Of a stretch of DNA of 64,000 nucleotides, positions 25,215 to 34,433 are shown piece after piece. The DNA comes from Devosia sp. GTDB taxonomy: Bacteria; Pseudomonadota; Alphaproteobacteria; Rhizobiales; Devosiaceae. Below the pieces are notes generated by a model. The model made no database searches and was not told where the DNA came from. It saw only the letters and a program-made list of their open reading frames with translations. Location of the stretch: positions 186,001 through 250,000 of the forward strand of contig JADJPS010000001.1 in the NCBI GenBank assembly GCA_016713105.1, read 5' to 3'. A program made the translations under genes and the position numbers. Numbering within the stretch: position 1 is the first letter of the stretch; each line of letters opens with the position of its first letter.

Positions 25215-26300
25215 ATGAACGCGACAAGCGACATCTCCCGCAGCACTTCGGCGCCTCGAGCCGGACGCCGCCAGCGGCTGTTCACTGGCATCGAACGCGC
25301 CGCGGTCTGGCTGTCGGCCCTTGGCCTCGGCTGGCTGGTACCCCTTCTGAAGATCGGTCTGGGCGACGATCCGCGTCCGCAACTGGCCGAGTTGCGCGAC
25401 ACTCTGGTGTTCCCGCTGCTCGGCATCGGGCTGTTCCTGCTCGCCTGGGGCAGCCTGGCACCGCAGGTGCAGACATCCCTCGGCGCCATCCCCGGACCGG
25501 CGCAGGTCTGGGAGCAGGCGGGCGCGCTCTGGGGCGATCATGTTGCCGAGCGGCAGAAGGAGGCCGAGTTCTACGTCCGTCAGGACGACCGCAACAGCAG
25601 GCTTGTCGCCGAGGGCAAGGCAGAGGAGGTCAAGGTCAGGACCTATACCGGCAAGCCCACTTACCTCGACCAGATCCTGACCTCGCTCAGGACCGTCGGG
25701 CTCGGCTTCCTGATCGCCACCCTCATCGCGGTGCCGCTCGGCATTGCCTCCGGGCTATCGCGCGCGATCAACGGGGCGCTCAATCCCCTGGTGCAGCTGT
25801 TCAAGCCGATCTCGCCGCTCGCCTGGCTCCCGATCGTCACCATGGTGGTGTCGGCGGTCTATGTCGATGCGAGCGGCGGGCTGCCGAAATCGCTGGTCGT
25901 CTCGGCGGTCACGGTGACGCTGTGCTCGTTGTGGCCGACGCTGGTCAACACCGCACTGGGCGTCGCCTCGATCGACAAGGATCTGGTCAATGTCGGCAGG
26001 GTGCTGCAGCTGTCGACCGCCACCACCATCGCCCGGCTGGTGCTGCCGTCGGCGCTGCCGCTGATCTTCACCGGCCTCAGGCTCTCGCTCGGCGTCGGCT
26101 GGATGGTGCTGATCGCCGCCGAGATGCTCGCGCAGAACCCGGGCCTGGGCAAGTTCGTCTGGGACGAGTTCCAGAACGGCTCGTCCGCCTCGCTGGCCCG
26201 CATCATGGTCGCGGTGCTGACCATCGGCATCATCGGCTTCCTGCTCGACCGGGTGATGCTGGCGCTGCAGACGGCCTTCACCTACTCGGCAAAGCGCTAG
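25215..26300 (+). CDS. nrtB: Nitrate ABC transporter permease
   Basis: 361-residue inner-membrane permease of the BPD_transp_1 / NrtB family. ATG 25215 begins MNATSDISRS after CGGAAG upstream. Hydrophobic segments are visible near 35-55, 65-85 and then the six-helix core from about 160. The EAA-type cytoplasmic loop is in the segment SIDKDLVNVGRVLQL...LPLIFTGLRL. A charged periplasmic insertion (about 110-150, ERQKEAEFYVRQDDRN) precedes the core, as in other NrtB proteins. The ATPase gene follows eight bases after the stop. Confidence 0.9.
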   Translation: MNATSDISRSTSAPRAGRRQRLFTGIERAAVWLSALGLGWLVPLLKIGLGDDPRPQLAELRDTLVFPLLGIGLFLLAWGSLAPQVQTSLGAIPGPAQVWEQAGALWGDHVAERQKEAEFYVRQDDRNSRLVAEGKAEEVKVRTYTGKPTYLDQILTSLRTVGLGFLIATLIAVPLGIASGLSRAINGALNPLVQLFKPISPLAWLPIVTMVVSAVYVDASGGLPKSLVVSAVTVTLCSLWPTLVNTALGVASIDKDLVNVGRVLQLSTATTIARLVLPSALPLIFTGLRLSLGVGWMVLIAAEMLAQNPGLGKFVWDEFQNGSSASLARIMVAVLTIGIIGFLLDRVMLALQTAFTYSAKR

Positions 26301-26308
26301 GAGCCGGC

Positions 26309-28054
26309 ATGACGAAGATCCTGGAACTGTCCGGGGTGAGCCGGCACTACGGCGAAGGCCTGAGGCGCACCGACGTGCTCTGCGACATCAATCTGTCCGT
26401 TGCGGAGGGCGAGTTCGTCGCCATCCTCGGATTCTCGGGCGCCGGCAAGACCACCCTGATTGCGCTCATGGCCGGGCTCGAAGTCCCCGACAGCGGCGGC
26501 GTCATCTTCCGCGGTCGGGAAATCGACGGGCCCGGTCCGGAACGTGGGGTGGTGTTCCAGTCCTACTCGCTGATGCCCTGGCTCACCGTTGCCGGCAACA
26601 TCGATCTGGCGGTGAACGCGATCCATCGCCGCCTGCCGCGGGCGGAGCGGCTGGCGCTGCGCCAGCGCTACATCGCGATGGTCGGGCTCGCCCATGCCGC
26701 CGACCGCCGCCCGGCCGAGCTGTCGGGCGGGATGCGGCAGCGCGTCGCCGTGGCCCGGGCTCTGGCCACGCAGCCCGACGTGCTCCTGCTCGACGAACCC
26801 CTGTCGGCCCTCGATGCGCTGACCCGCGCCAAGCTGCAGGACGAGTTCGCGGCGATCTCGTCGGCGGAGAAGCGGACCTTCGTGCTCATCACCAACGATG
26901 TCGACGAGGCCCTGCTGCTTGCCGACCGCGTGATCCCCCTGACCCCGGGGCCGGGCGCCACGCTGGGGCCGTCCTTCCCCGTGGAGATCGAACGGCCGCG
27001 CGATCGCACCGAACTCAACGGCGATGCCCGCTTCATACGGTTGCGCCGCGACATCACCGAGTACCTGATGGATGCGGGCGCCGCGCGTCGGCCGGCCACG
27101 GCGTGCCCGGTCGAGCTGCCCAATGTCGTGCCGATCGACCGCCGCCGTGCAACCCGTCCACCTGCGGCCTATGCCGCCGCCGCCGGCGCGACCGGCGGCA
27201 TGGGCTATGTGGAGTTCTCGCAGGTCAGCAAGGTCTACCCGACCCCGAGGGGGCCGCTGACCGTCGTCGATCGCTTCGACCTAAAGCTGCAGAAGGGCGA
27301 GTTCGTCACGCTCATCGGCCACTCCGGCTGCGGCAAGTCGACAGTGCTCTCGATGGTGGCTGGCCTCACCCCGGTCTCTTCAGGCGGCATCGTCCTCGAC
27401 CACCGCGAGGTGACGGCGGCCGGACCCGACCGGGCGATGGTGTTCCAGGCCCCGTCGCTGCTGCCCTGGCTGACCGCCCGGGAGAACGTCGCGCTCGGAG
27501 TCGACCGCGTCTATCCCAGGGCCACTCCGGCCGAGCGCCGCGACGTCATCGAGTACTACCTCGGCCGCGTCGGCCTTGCCGACGCCATGCACAAGCGGGC
27601 CGACGAACTCTCGAACGGCATGAAGCAGCGGGTCGGCATCGCCCGCGCCTTTGCGCTGTCGCCCAAGCTGCTGCTGCTCGACGAGCCCTTCGGCATGCTC
27701 GATTCCATCACCCGCTGGGAACTGCAGGACGTGCTGATGGACGTTTGGGCGAGGACCCGGGTCACCGCGATCTGCGTGACCCACGACGTCGATGAGGCCA
27801 TCCTGCTCGCCGATCGCGTGGTGATGATGTCGAACGGTCCCAGCGCCCGCATCGGCAATGTCATGTCGGTCGACCTGCCGCGCCCGCGCTCGCGCAAGGC
27901 GCTGCTCGCCCACAAGGACTACTACGCCCTGCGCGAGGAACTGCTGGGCTTCCTCGAGGCCTATGAAGGCGGCGCCAGCCCCGATCCCGACACCCTTGAA
28001 CGCATCCGCCAGAAGCGGGCCCGGCGCACCGGCCTCGCCACGGCGGCCGAATAG
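26309..28054 (+). CDS. Nitrate ABC transporter ATPase, tandem two-domain fusion
   Basis: 581 residues with two complete SsuB/NrtD-type ATPase domains. Domain 1 has Walker A GFSGAGKTT (41-49), signature LSGGMRQRVA and Walker B VLLLDEPLSALD. Domain 2 begins near residue 290, with Walker A GHSGCGKST (about 336), signature LSNGMKQRVG and Walker B LLLLDEPFGMLD. Both have the MPWL/LPWL Q-loop region of the nitrate/sulfonate class. In the cyanobacterial system NrtC is an ATPase joined to a binding-protein domain and NrtD is a separate ATPase; here the two ATPases are one chain. ATG 26309 follows GGAG at 26300. Energises nitrate uptake with NrtA and NrtB. Confidence 0.9.
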   Translation: MTKILELSGVSRHYGEGLRRTDVLCDINLSVAEGEFVAILGFSGAGKTTLIALMAGLEVPDSGGVIFRGREIDGPGPERGVVFQSYSLMPWLTVAGNIDLAVNAIHRRLPRAERLALRQRYIAMVGLAHAADRRPAELSGGMRQRVAVARALATQPDVLLLDEPLSALDALTRAKLQDEFAAISSAEKRTFVLITNDVDEALLLADRVIPLTPGPGATLGPSFPVEIERPRDRTELNGDARFIRLRRDITEYLMDAGAARRPATACPVELPNVVPIDRRRATRPPAAYAAAAGATGGMGYVEFSQVSKVYPTPRGPLTVVDRFDLKLQKGEFVTLIGHSGCGKSTVLSMVAGLTPVSSGGIVLDHREVTAAGPDRAMVFQAPSLLPWLTARENVALGVDRVYPRATPAERRDVIEYYLGRVGLADAMHKRADELSNGMKQRVGIARAFALSPKLLLLDEPFGMLDSITRWELQDVLMDVWARTRVTAICVTHDVDEAILLADRVVMMSNGPSARIGNVMSVDLPRPRSRKALLAHKDYYALREELLGFLEAYEGGASPDPDTLERIRQKRARRTGLATAAE

Positions 28055-28063
28055 GAGAGGACG

Positions 28064-30511
28064 ATGAAGGAAAAACTCGTCATCATCGGCAACGGCATGG
28101 CGCCGGGCCGCATGCTGGAGCGGCTGTTCGAGACCGACCCCGACCGCTACCAGGTCGTGATCTTCAACGCCGAGCCGCGCGTCAATTACGACCGCATCAT
28201 GCTGAGCCCCGTGCTCTCGGGCGAGAAGCAGTTCGAGGACATCATCATCCACGGCGATGCCTGGTACATCGAGCACGGCATCACGCTCTACAAGGGGTGC
28301 AAGGTCGAGCGCATCGACCGCGAGACGAGGACTGTCCATTCGGTCAACGGCATCTCCGAGACCTACGACCGGCTGGTGATCGCCACCGGCTCGGTGCCCT
28401 TCATCATCCCCGTGCCCGGCAAGGACCTCGCGGGCGTCGTCACCTACCGCGACCTCGACGATGTGCACGCCATGATGCTGGCGGCGAAGTCGCGCGGCAG
28501 AGCCGTGGTGATCGGCGGCGGCCTGCTCGGCCTCGAAGCCGCCGCCGGGCTCAACGATCAGGGCATGGACGTGACGGTCGTCCACATCATGCCGACGCTG
28601 ATGGAGCGCCAGCTCGACGCGGCGGCGGGGTACCTCCTCGCCGAGGCGGTGAAGGCGCGGGGCATCAAGCTGATGACCAGCGCCAACACCAGGCAGATCG
28701 TGGGCGAAACGCGCGTCACCGGCGTCGAGCTCGCGGACGGCACCATCCTCCCCGCCGACATGGTGGTGATGGCGGTGGGCATCCGGCCCAACGCCGCGCT
28801 CGCCAGGGACGCCGGGCTCGCGGTCAACCGCGGCATCGTCGTCGATGCGCAGATGCGCACCTCCGATCCCGCCATCTACGCGCTGGGCGAATGCGTGGAG
28901 GTGGAAGGCCAGGTGTTCGGCCTCGTCGCGCCGCTCTACGACATGGCCGGCATCCTCGCCGCCGGGCTTCTCGGCGAGCCGGCCGAGTTCGTTCCGGTCG
29001 CGACCGCGACGCGGCTCAAGGTCACCGGCATCAACCTCTATTCGGCGGGCGATTTCGCCGAGGGCGAGGATCGCGAGGAGATCGTGCTGCGCGACGCCAC
29101 GGCCGGCGTCTACAAGCGCCTGGTGCTCGAGCACGATCGCATCGTCGGCGCGGTCCTCTACGGCGATACCGGCGATGGCGCCTGGTACTTCGACATGCTG
29201 CGCAAGGGCACTGACACCCGTCCCTTCCGCGACACCGTGATCTTCGGCCAGGCCTATCAGGGAGGAACCCCGCTGGACCCTATGGCGGCCGTTGCAGCCT
29301 TGCCGGATGATGCGGAAATCTGCGGCTGCAACGGCGTATGCAAGGGAAAGATCACCGGCGCCATCGCCGGCAAGGCGCTGAGCTCGCTCGATGCCGTGCG
29401 GGCGCACACCAAGGCCTCGGCCTCCTGCGGCTCCTGTACGCATCTGGTCGAGCAACTGCTGCATCTGACGCTGGGAGATCGCTACAATCCCGCCGCCGTG
29501 CAGCCGATCTGCCCGTGCACCGGGTACGGTCACGACGACGTGCGGCGCCTGATCATCGCCAAGGCGCTGAAGTCCATCCCGGCGATCATGCAGGAACTCG
29601 AGTGGCGGACCTCCTGCGGCTGCGCGAAATGCCGGCCGGCGCTCAACTACTATCTGCTGGCCGACTGGCCGGGCGAGTACGTCGACGACAGCCAGTCGCG
29701 CTTCATCAACGAGCGCGTACACGCCAACATCCAGAAGGACGGCACCTATTCGGTGGTGCCGCGCATGTGGGGCGGAGTCACCAGCCCGCGCGAACTGCGC
29801 GCCATCGCCGATGTCGCCGACCGCTTCGCCATCCCGGCGATCAAGGTCACCGGCGGCCAGCGCATCGATCTGCTCGGGGTGAAAAAGCAGGATCTGCCGG
29901 CCGTCTGGGCCGATCTCAACGCCGCCGGCATGGTCTCGGGCGCCGCCTATGCCAAGGGGCTGCGCACGGTCAAGACCTGCGTCGGTTCGGACTGGTGCCG
30001 GTTCGGCACCCAGGATTCGACCGGCTTCGGCATCCGGCTCGAAAGGTTCATGTGGGGATCGTGGACCCCCGCCAAGGTCAAGCTCGCCGTCTCGGGGTGC
30101 CCGCGCAACTGCGCCGAGGCCACCTGCAAGGACATCGGCGTCATCTGCGTCGAGTCCGGCTACGACATCCACTTTGCCGGGGCAGCAGGCCTCGAGATCA
30201 GGGGCACCGAGTTGCTCTGCCATGCGGGCAGCGAGGACGAGGCGTTCGAGATCGTCGTGGCGCTGACCCAGCTTTACCGCGAGCAGGGGCGCTATCTGGA
30301 GCGCATCTACAAGTGGGCGAAGCGCGTCGGCACCGGCTCGATCAGGGCCGCGGTGGTCGAGGATCGCGAGCGGCGCCGGCACTATTTCGACCGCTTCGCC
30401 TTCTCGCAGCGCTTCGCGCAGATCGATCCCTGGCAGGAGCGCGTCAACGGCAGGGACGCGCACGAGTTCGCGGCGCTGGCCGAGTTCGGCCCGCCGGTCG
30501 CGGCACAATGA
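28064..30511 (+). CDS. nirB: Assimilatory NAD(P)H nitrite reductase, large subunit
   Basis: 815 residues; reduces nitrite to ammonium in the cytoplasm with NirD. Order: FAD/NAD-binding reductase (1 to about 400, VIIGNGMAPGRML, VIGGGLLGLEAAAGL), a BFD-type [2Fe-2S] domain (CGCNGVCKGK about 420 to SCGSC about 458), a second Cys cluster (PICPCTGYG to TSCGCAKC), then the sirohaem half. The sirohaem-[4Fe-4S] ligands are TCVGSDWCRFG (about 638) and SGCPRNCAEATC (about 677). GGAGAGG lies before ATG 28064. All cofactor motifs are intact. The stop overlaps an upstream candidate nirD start. Confidence 0.97.
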   Translation: MKEKLVIIGNGMAPGRMLERLFETDPDRYQVVIFNAEPRVNYDRIMLSPVLSGEKQFEDIIIHGDAWYIEHGITLYKGCKVERIDRETRTVHSVNGISETYDRLVIATGSVPFIIPVPGKDLAGVVTYRDLDDVHAMMLAAKSRGRAVVIGGGLLGLEAAAGLNDQGMDVTVVHIMPTLMERQLDAAAGYLLAEAVKARGIKLMTSANTRQIVGETRVTGVELADGTILPADMVVMAVGIRPNAALARDAGLAVNRGIVVDAQMRTSDPAIYALGECVEVEGQVFGLVAPLYDMAGILAAGLLGEPAEFVPVATATRLKVTGINLYSAGDFAEGEDREEIVLRDATAGVYKRLVLEHDRIVGAVLYGDTGDGAWYFDMLRKGTDTRPFRDTVIFGQAYQGGTPLDPMAAVAALPDDAEICGCNGVCKGKITGAIAGKALSSLDAVRAHTKASASCGSCTHLVEQLLHLTLGDRYNPAAVQPICPCTGYGHDDVRRLIIAKALKSIPAIMQELEWRTSCGCAKCRPALNYYLLADWPGEYVDDSQSRFINERVHANIQKDGTYSVVPRMWGGVTSPRELRAIADVADRFAIPAIKVTGGQRIDLLGVKKQDLPAVWADLNAAGMVSGAAYAKGLRTVKTCVGSDWCRFGTQDSTGFGIRLERFMWGSWTPAKVKLAVSGCPRNCAEATCKDIGVICVESGYDIHFAGAAGLEIRGTELLCHAGSEDEAFEIVVALTQLYREQGRYLERIYKWAKRVGTGSIRAAVVEDRERRRHYFDRFAFSQRFAQIDPWQERVNGRDAHEFAALAEFGPPVAAQ

Positions 30512-30531
30512 CAGCGGATGCGGAGAATCTG

Positions 30532-30867
30532 ATGAGCGAGTGGATCGAGATCGGCGATCTGGAAGACGTTCCGCGGCGGGGCGCCCGCTGCGTCGGCGTT
30601 CCCGGCTTGCGTCTGGCGGTGTTCCGCACGCAGCAGGACCAGGTCTTCGCCATCGAGAACCGCTGCCCGCATCGCGGTGGTCCCCTGAGCGAGGGCATCG
30701 TGCACGGCGCTTCGGTCACCTGCCCGCTGCACAACTGGGCGTTCGACCTCGAGACCGGCCGCGCCCAGGGGGCTGACGCAGGCGAGGTACGCACCTTTGC
30801 GGTGCGCATCGTCGCGGGGCGCATCCAGCTTGCGCTCGGCGAACTGATGCGGGTGGCGGCGGAATAG
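30532..30867 (+). CDS. nirD: Assimilatory nitrite reductase, small subunit (Rieske-type)
   Basis: 111 residues of the NirD family with a Rieske [2Fe-2S] motif, CPHRGG (about 45) and CPLHNWAFD (about 65), both Cys-x-His pairs intact. ATG 30532 is chosen because GGAGA lies six bases before it and because family members start with this SEWIEIGDLEDVP region; ATG 30508, overlapping the nirB stop, would add eight residues and has no ribosome site. Works as the partner of NirB. nasA follows four bases after the stop. Confidence 0.92.
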   Translation: MSEWIEIGDLEDVPRRGARCVGVPGLRLAVFRTQQDQVFAIENRCPHRGGPLSEGIVHGASVTCPLHNWAFDLETGRAQGADAGEVRTFAVRIVAGRIQLALGELMRVAAE

Positions 30868-30871
30868 CGCC

Positions 30872-33501
30872 ATGGTATCCGCCGGCCAGACCGTCCGAAC
30901 CACGTGCCCCTACTGCGGCGTCGGCTGCGGCGTGCTCGCCACGCCCCGGGCCGACGGCAGCGTCGGGATCGCCGGTGACCCCGCGCATCCGGCGAATGCC
31001 GGCCGCCTGTGCTCGAAAGGCTCGGCGCTGGCGGAGACCCTGTCGCTCGACGGCCGCCTGCTGCACCCGGAGATCGCGGGCAGCCGCGCAGGTTGGGACA
31101 AAGCGCTCGACCTCGTCGCCACCCGCTTCGCCCTGACCATCGCCGAGCACGGTCCGGACTCGGTCGCCATCTACGGCTCCGGCCAGTTGCTGACCGAGGA
31201 CTACTACGTCGCCAACAAGCTGATGAAGGGTTTCGTCGGCACCGGCAATATCGATACCAACTCCCGCCTCTGCATGGCGTCGTCGGTGGCCGGGCACAAG
31301 CGCGCCTTCGGCTCGGACACCGTGCCCGGCACCTACGAGGACCTGGAACAGGCCGATCTCATCGTGCTCGTGGGGTCCAACCTGGCCTGGTGCCACCCGG
31401 TGCTCTACCAGCGCATCGCCGCGGCCCGTGCTGCGCGCCCGGCGCTGCAGATCGTGCTCGTCGATCCGCGCCGCACCGCCTCCGCCGATCTCGCCGATCT
31501 CCACCTGCCGATCCGCTCGGATGGCGATACCGCCCTGTTCGTCGGCCTGCTTGGCCATCTTGCAGCAGCACGGGCCATCGACTCCGGCTATATCGCCGCC
31601 CACACCGCGGGCTACCCCGAGGCACTGCAAGCGGCGGCCGGCTGGAGCCTCGATCGCGTCGCGGCCGCCACCGGGCTTGACGCCTCGGTCATTGCCCGCT
31701 TCTACGCTCTGTTCGCCGGTACCGAGCGGGTGGTCACCGTCTATTCGCAGGGCGTCAACCAGTCGGCGTCCGGCACCGACAAGGTGAGCGCCATCATCAA
31801 CTGCCACCTCGCCACCGGCCGCATCGGCCGACCCGGCATGGGGCCGTTCTCGGTCACCGGACAGCCCAATGCCATGGGCGGCCGGGAGGTCGGCGGTCTC
31901 GCCAACATGCTGGCTGCCCACATGGATTTCACCCCCCTGGCCGTCGATCGCGTCGCCCGCTTCTGGCAGAGCGACCGGATCGCGCGCCGGCCCGGCCTCA
32001 AGGCGGTCGACCTGTTCGCGGCGATCGCCCGCGGTGAGGTGCGCGCCGTCTGGATTATGGCGACCAATCCCGTCGACTCGATGCCCGATGCCGACGCGGT
32101 GCGCGCCGCACTCGCCGCCTGCCCATTCGTCGTGGTGTCGGACATGAACCGCAACACCGACACGATGGAGCTGGCCCATGTCGCGCTGCCCGCCGCCGGC
32201 TGGGGCGAAAAGGACGGCACGGTGACCAATTCGGAACGCCGCATCTCGCGCCAGCGGGCCTTCCTCGCCTTGCCCGGCGAGGCGCGTCCCGACTGGTGGA
32301 TCGTCAGCGAGGTGGCGCGGCGCATGGGCTTTGCCGCGGCCTTCGACTATGCCGGTCCGTCCGAGATCTTCGCCTAACACGTCGCGCTCTCCGCCTTCGA
32401 GAACGATGGAGGCCGCGATCTCGACCTGTCCGGCCTGATCGGCGCCGACTACGAGACGCTCGCGCCGGTGCAATGGCCCGTCCGCAGCGGGCCGACGGCG
32501 CGCCTGTTCGGCGACGGCGGTTTCTTCACTCCCGACCGCCGGGCCCGCTTCGCCGCTGTCGAACCGCCGCCCCCCCTGGTTCCGGCTCCCGGGGCGCTGC
32601 GGCTCAATACCGGGCGGGTGCGCGACCACTGGCACACCATGACCCGCACCGGCAAGGCGGCGCGCCTGTCGGCCCACCTGGCCGAGCCGTTCGTCGAGCT
32701 CCACCCTGACGACGCCCGCGGCCGGGGCATCCGCCCGGCCAGCCTTGTCCGTGTCTTCAGCCCGCGGGGCAGCATCGTGGTTCGGGCCTCGTGACCGACC
32801 GGCAGCCGCCGGGCCAGGTCTTCGTGCCCATGCACTGGACCGACCAGTTCGCCTCAACGGCGCGTGTCGGCGCGCTCGTCGACGCCAAGTCCGATCCGGT
32901 CTCGGGCCAGCCCGCCCTGAAGATGGCCGAGGTTCATGCCGAGCCCTTCGAGATGCGCCTGCACGGCTTCTTCGTGGCCCGGAAGCGGCCCGGGTTTGCC
33001 GCAGACTACTGGGCCATCGCGCCGGCACCGGATGGCTGGCGCGGCGAGCTCGGGCTCGCCGACGAACCGGACGACTGGCCCGGCTTCCTGCGCGCCGGCT
33101 TCGCGCTCGCTGCCCGGGCACGGATCGAGACCGTCGAGGACGCCCGAAGCGGCCGGCAGGCCTTCGCCGTGCTCGCCGATGGGCGGCTGGTCGCCGCTCT
33201 CTACGTCTCGCCCGATCCCGTGCTGGTGGCCCGGCAATGGGCGGTCGATCTGCTGCAGCAGGACGACCTGACCGCCGCGCGCGTTCTCGCCGGCCGGCCC
33301 GGTGCCGATCGGCCCGATCCGGGCCCGATCGTCTGCTCCTGCCACGGGGTGGGCGGCAACACCATCGCCGCGGCGGTACGCGCCGGCCGCCATTCGGTGG
33401 AGGCCGTCGGCATCGCAACCCGCGCCGGCACCAGTTGCGGCTCCTGCCGCCCCGAGATCCGGACGCTCGTTGCTGCCCATCGGCTCGAGGCCGCCGAGTG
33501 A
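30872..33501 (+). pseudogene. nasA: Assimilatory nitrate reductase catalytic subunit, interrupted twice
   Basis: Molybdopterin (bis-MGD) nitrate reductase. The N-terminal [4Fe-4S] ligands TCPYCGVGCG and GRLCSKG are present, then the MGD-binding fold (ASSVAGHKRAFG, VTGQPNAMGGREVGG). At 32375-32377 an in-frame TAA stands where Glu is expected (IFA-stop-HVALSAFEN); the same frame then continues through the MopB C-terminal domain to 32790. One missing base there shifts the remainder (GQVFVPMHWTDQFAS) into the frame of 32791-33501, which ends in a BFD-type [2Fe-2S] domain (CSCHGVGGNTI, TSCGSC). Repairing both gives about 876 residues, normal for NasA. As written the enzyme would lose its C-terminal third, so a sequence error is a serious alternative. 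Confidence 0.88.
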
Positions 33502-33623
33502 GACGCGCCTGCGACAGGCCGTCGCACCCCCGGTCGATGGCTTTGCGCTAGTCTTGCTTCGACAGAGGCGACGTTCTTGCGGGCGTTGGCCGTTTGGTAG
33601 TTGCGTGGCTGGGGAGATCGCGC

Positions 33624-34418
33624 ATGACCGACGTGCCGTCCGGGGCGGTGCCGCGCGCACCCAAGCTCAGGGCCATTGCGTGGCAGGATATCGTCGCCGC
33701 GCTCAAGCTGGGCATCCGCGACTTCGCCCGGGCTCCGCTCTACGGCCTGTTCTTCGGTGGCTTCTTCGCGCTCGGCGGGGTGGCCATCTTCCTCTTCCTC
33801 GGCGTCTTCGATGCGCCCTGGATGATCATCCCGATTGCCATCGGCTTTCCTCTCGTCGGCCCCTTCGCCGCTGCCGGCCTCTACGAGGTCAGCCGGCGCC
33901 TGGCGCGCGGCGAACCGCTGACCTGGAAGGCAGTCCTGATCACGGTCTTCCGCCAGCGCGAGCGGCAGCTGGGCTGGATGGCCTTCGTCGTGCTGTTCAT
34001 CTTCTGGGTCTGGGTCTACCAGGTCCGCATCCTGCTCGCGATCTTCATGGGCTTCAGCGCCCCTTCGAGCCTCGACCGCTTCATGACCGTGGTGCTGACC
34101 ACCCAGAGCGGAATCACCTTTCTCGCCGTCGGCACGCTGGTCGGGCTGGTGCTGGCCCTGATCCTGTTCTCCGCCACCGTCGTGGCCATGCCCCTGCTGC
34201 TCGATACCGAACTCGATTTCGTCACGGCGCTCATTACCAGCTTCCAGGCGGTGGCGCGCAGCCCGCTGCCGATGCTGGGCTGGGGGATCATCGTGACGGC
34301 GCTGACGCTGCTGGCGCTCGCCCCGGCCTTCCTCGGCCTGGTCGTCATCATGCCGGTGCTCGGGCACGCCACCTGGCATCTGTATGCGCTGGCGGCCGGA
34401 CGCGAGACTGCGCCGTGA
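33624..34418 (+). CDS. DUF2189 family integral membrane protein
   Basis: 264 residues with about six membrane segments (for example GLFFGGFFALGGVAIFLFLG, WMIIPIAIGFPLVGPFAAAG and the C-terminal LVVIMPVLGHATWHLYA). The pattern with PLVGPFAAAGLYEVSRRL is that of DUF2189, a family of unknown function, sometimes next to respiratory genes. ATG 33624 follows GGGGAG at 33611. It stands alone between the nasA stop (122 bp upstream) and a convergent M20 gene, and nothing links it to nitrate use except position. Confidence 0.82.
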   Translation: MTDVPSGAVPRAPKLRAIAWQDIVAALKLGIRDFARAPLYGLFFGGFFALGGVAIFLFLGVFDAPWMIIPIAIGFPLVGPFAAAGLYEVSRRLARGEPLTWKAVLITVFRQRERQLGWMAFVVLFIFWVWVYQVRILLAIFMGFSAPSSLDRFMTVVLTTQSGITFLAVGTLVGLVLALILFSATVVAMPLLLDTELDFVTALITSFQAVARSPLPMLGWGIIVTALTLLALAPAFLGLVVIMPVLGHATWHLYALAAGRETAP

Positions 34419-34433
34419 CCGCTGTCGCGGTCA
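34416..34433. terminator. Hairpin between convergent DUF2189 and M20 genes
   Basis: TGACCGC (34416-34422) pairs perfectly with GCGGTCA (34427-34433) around TGTC; CGCC and GGCG outside extend the stem past a one-base bulge. Both stop codons lie in or next to the stem, so one structure probably ends both transcripts. Confidence 0.5.
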
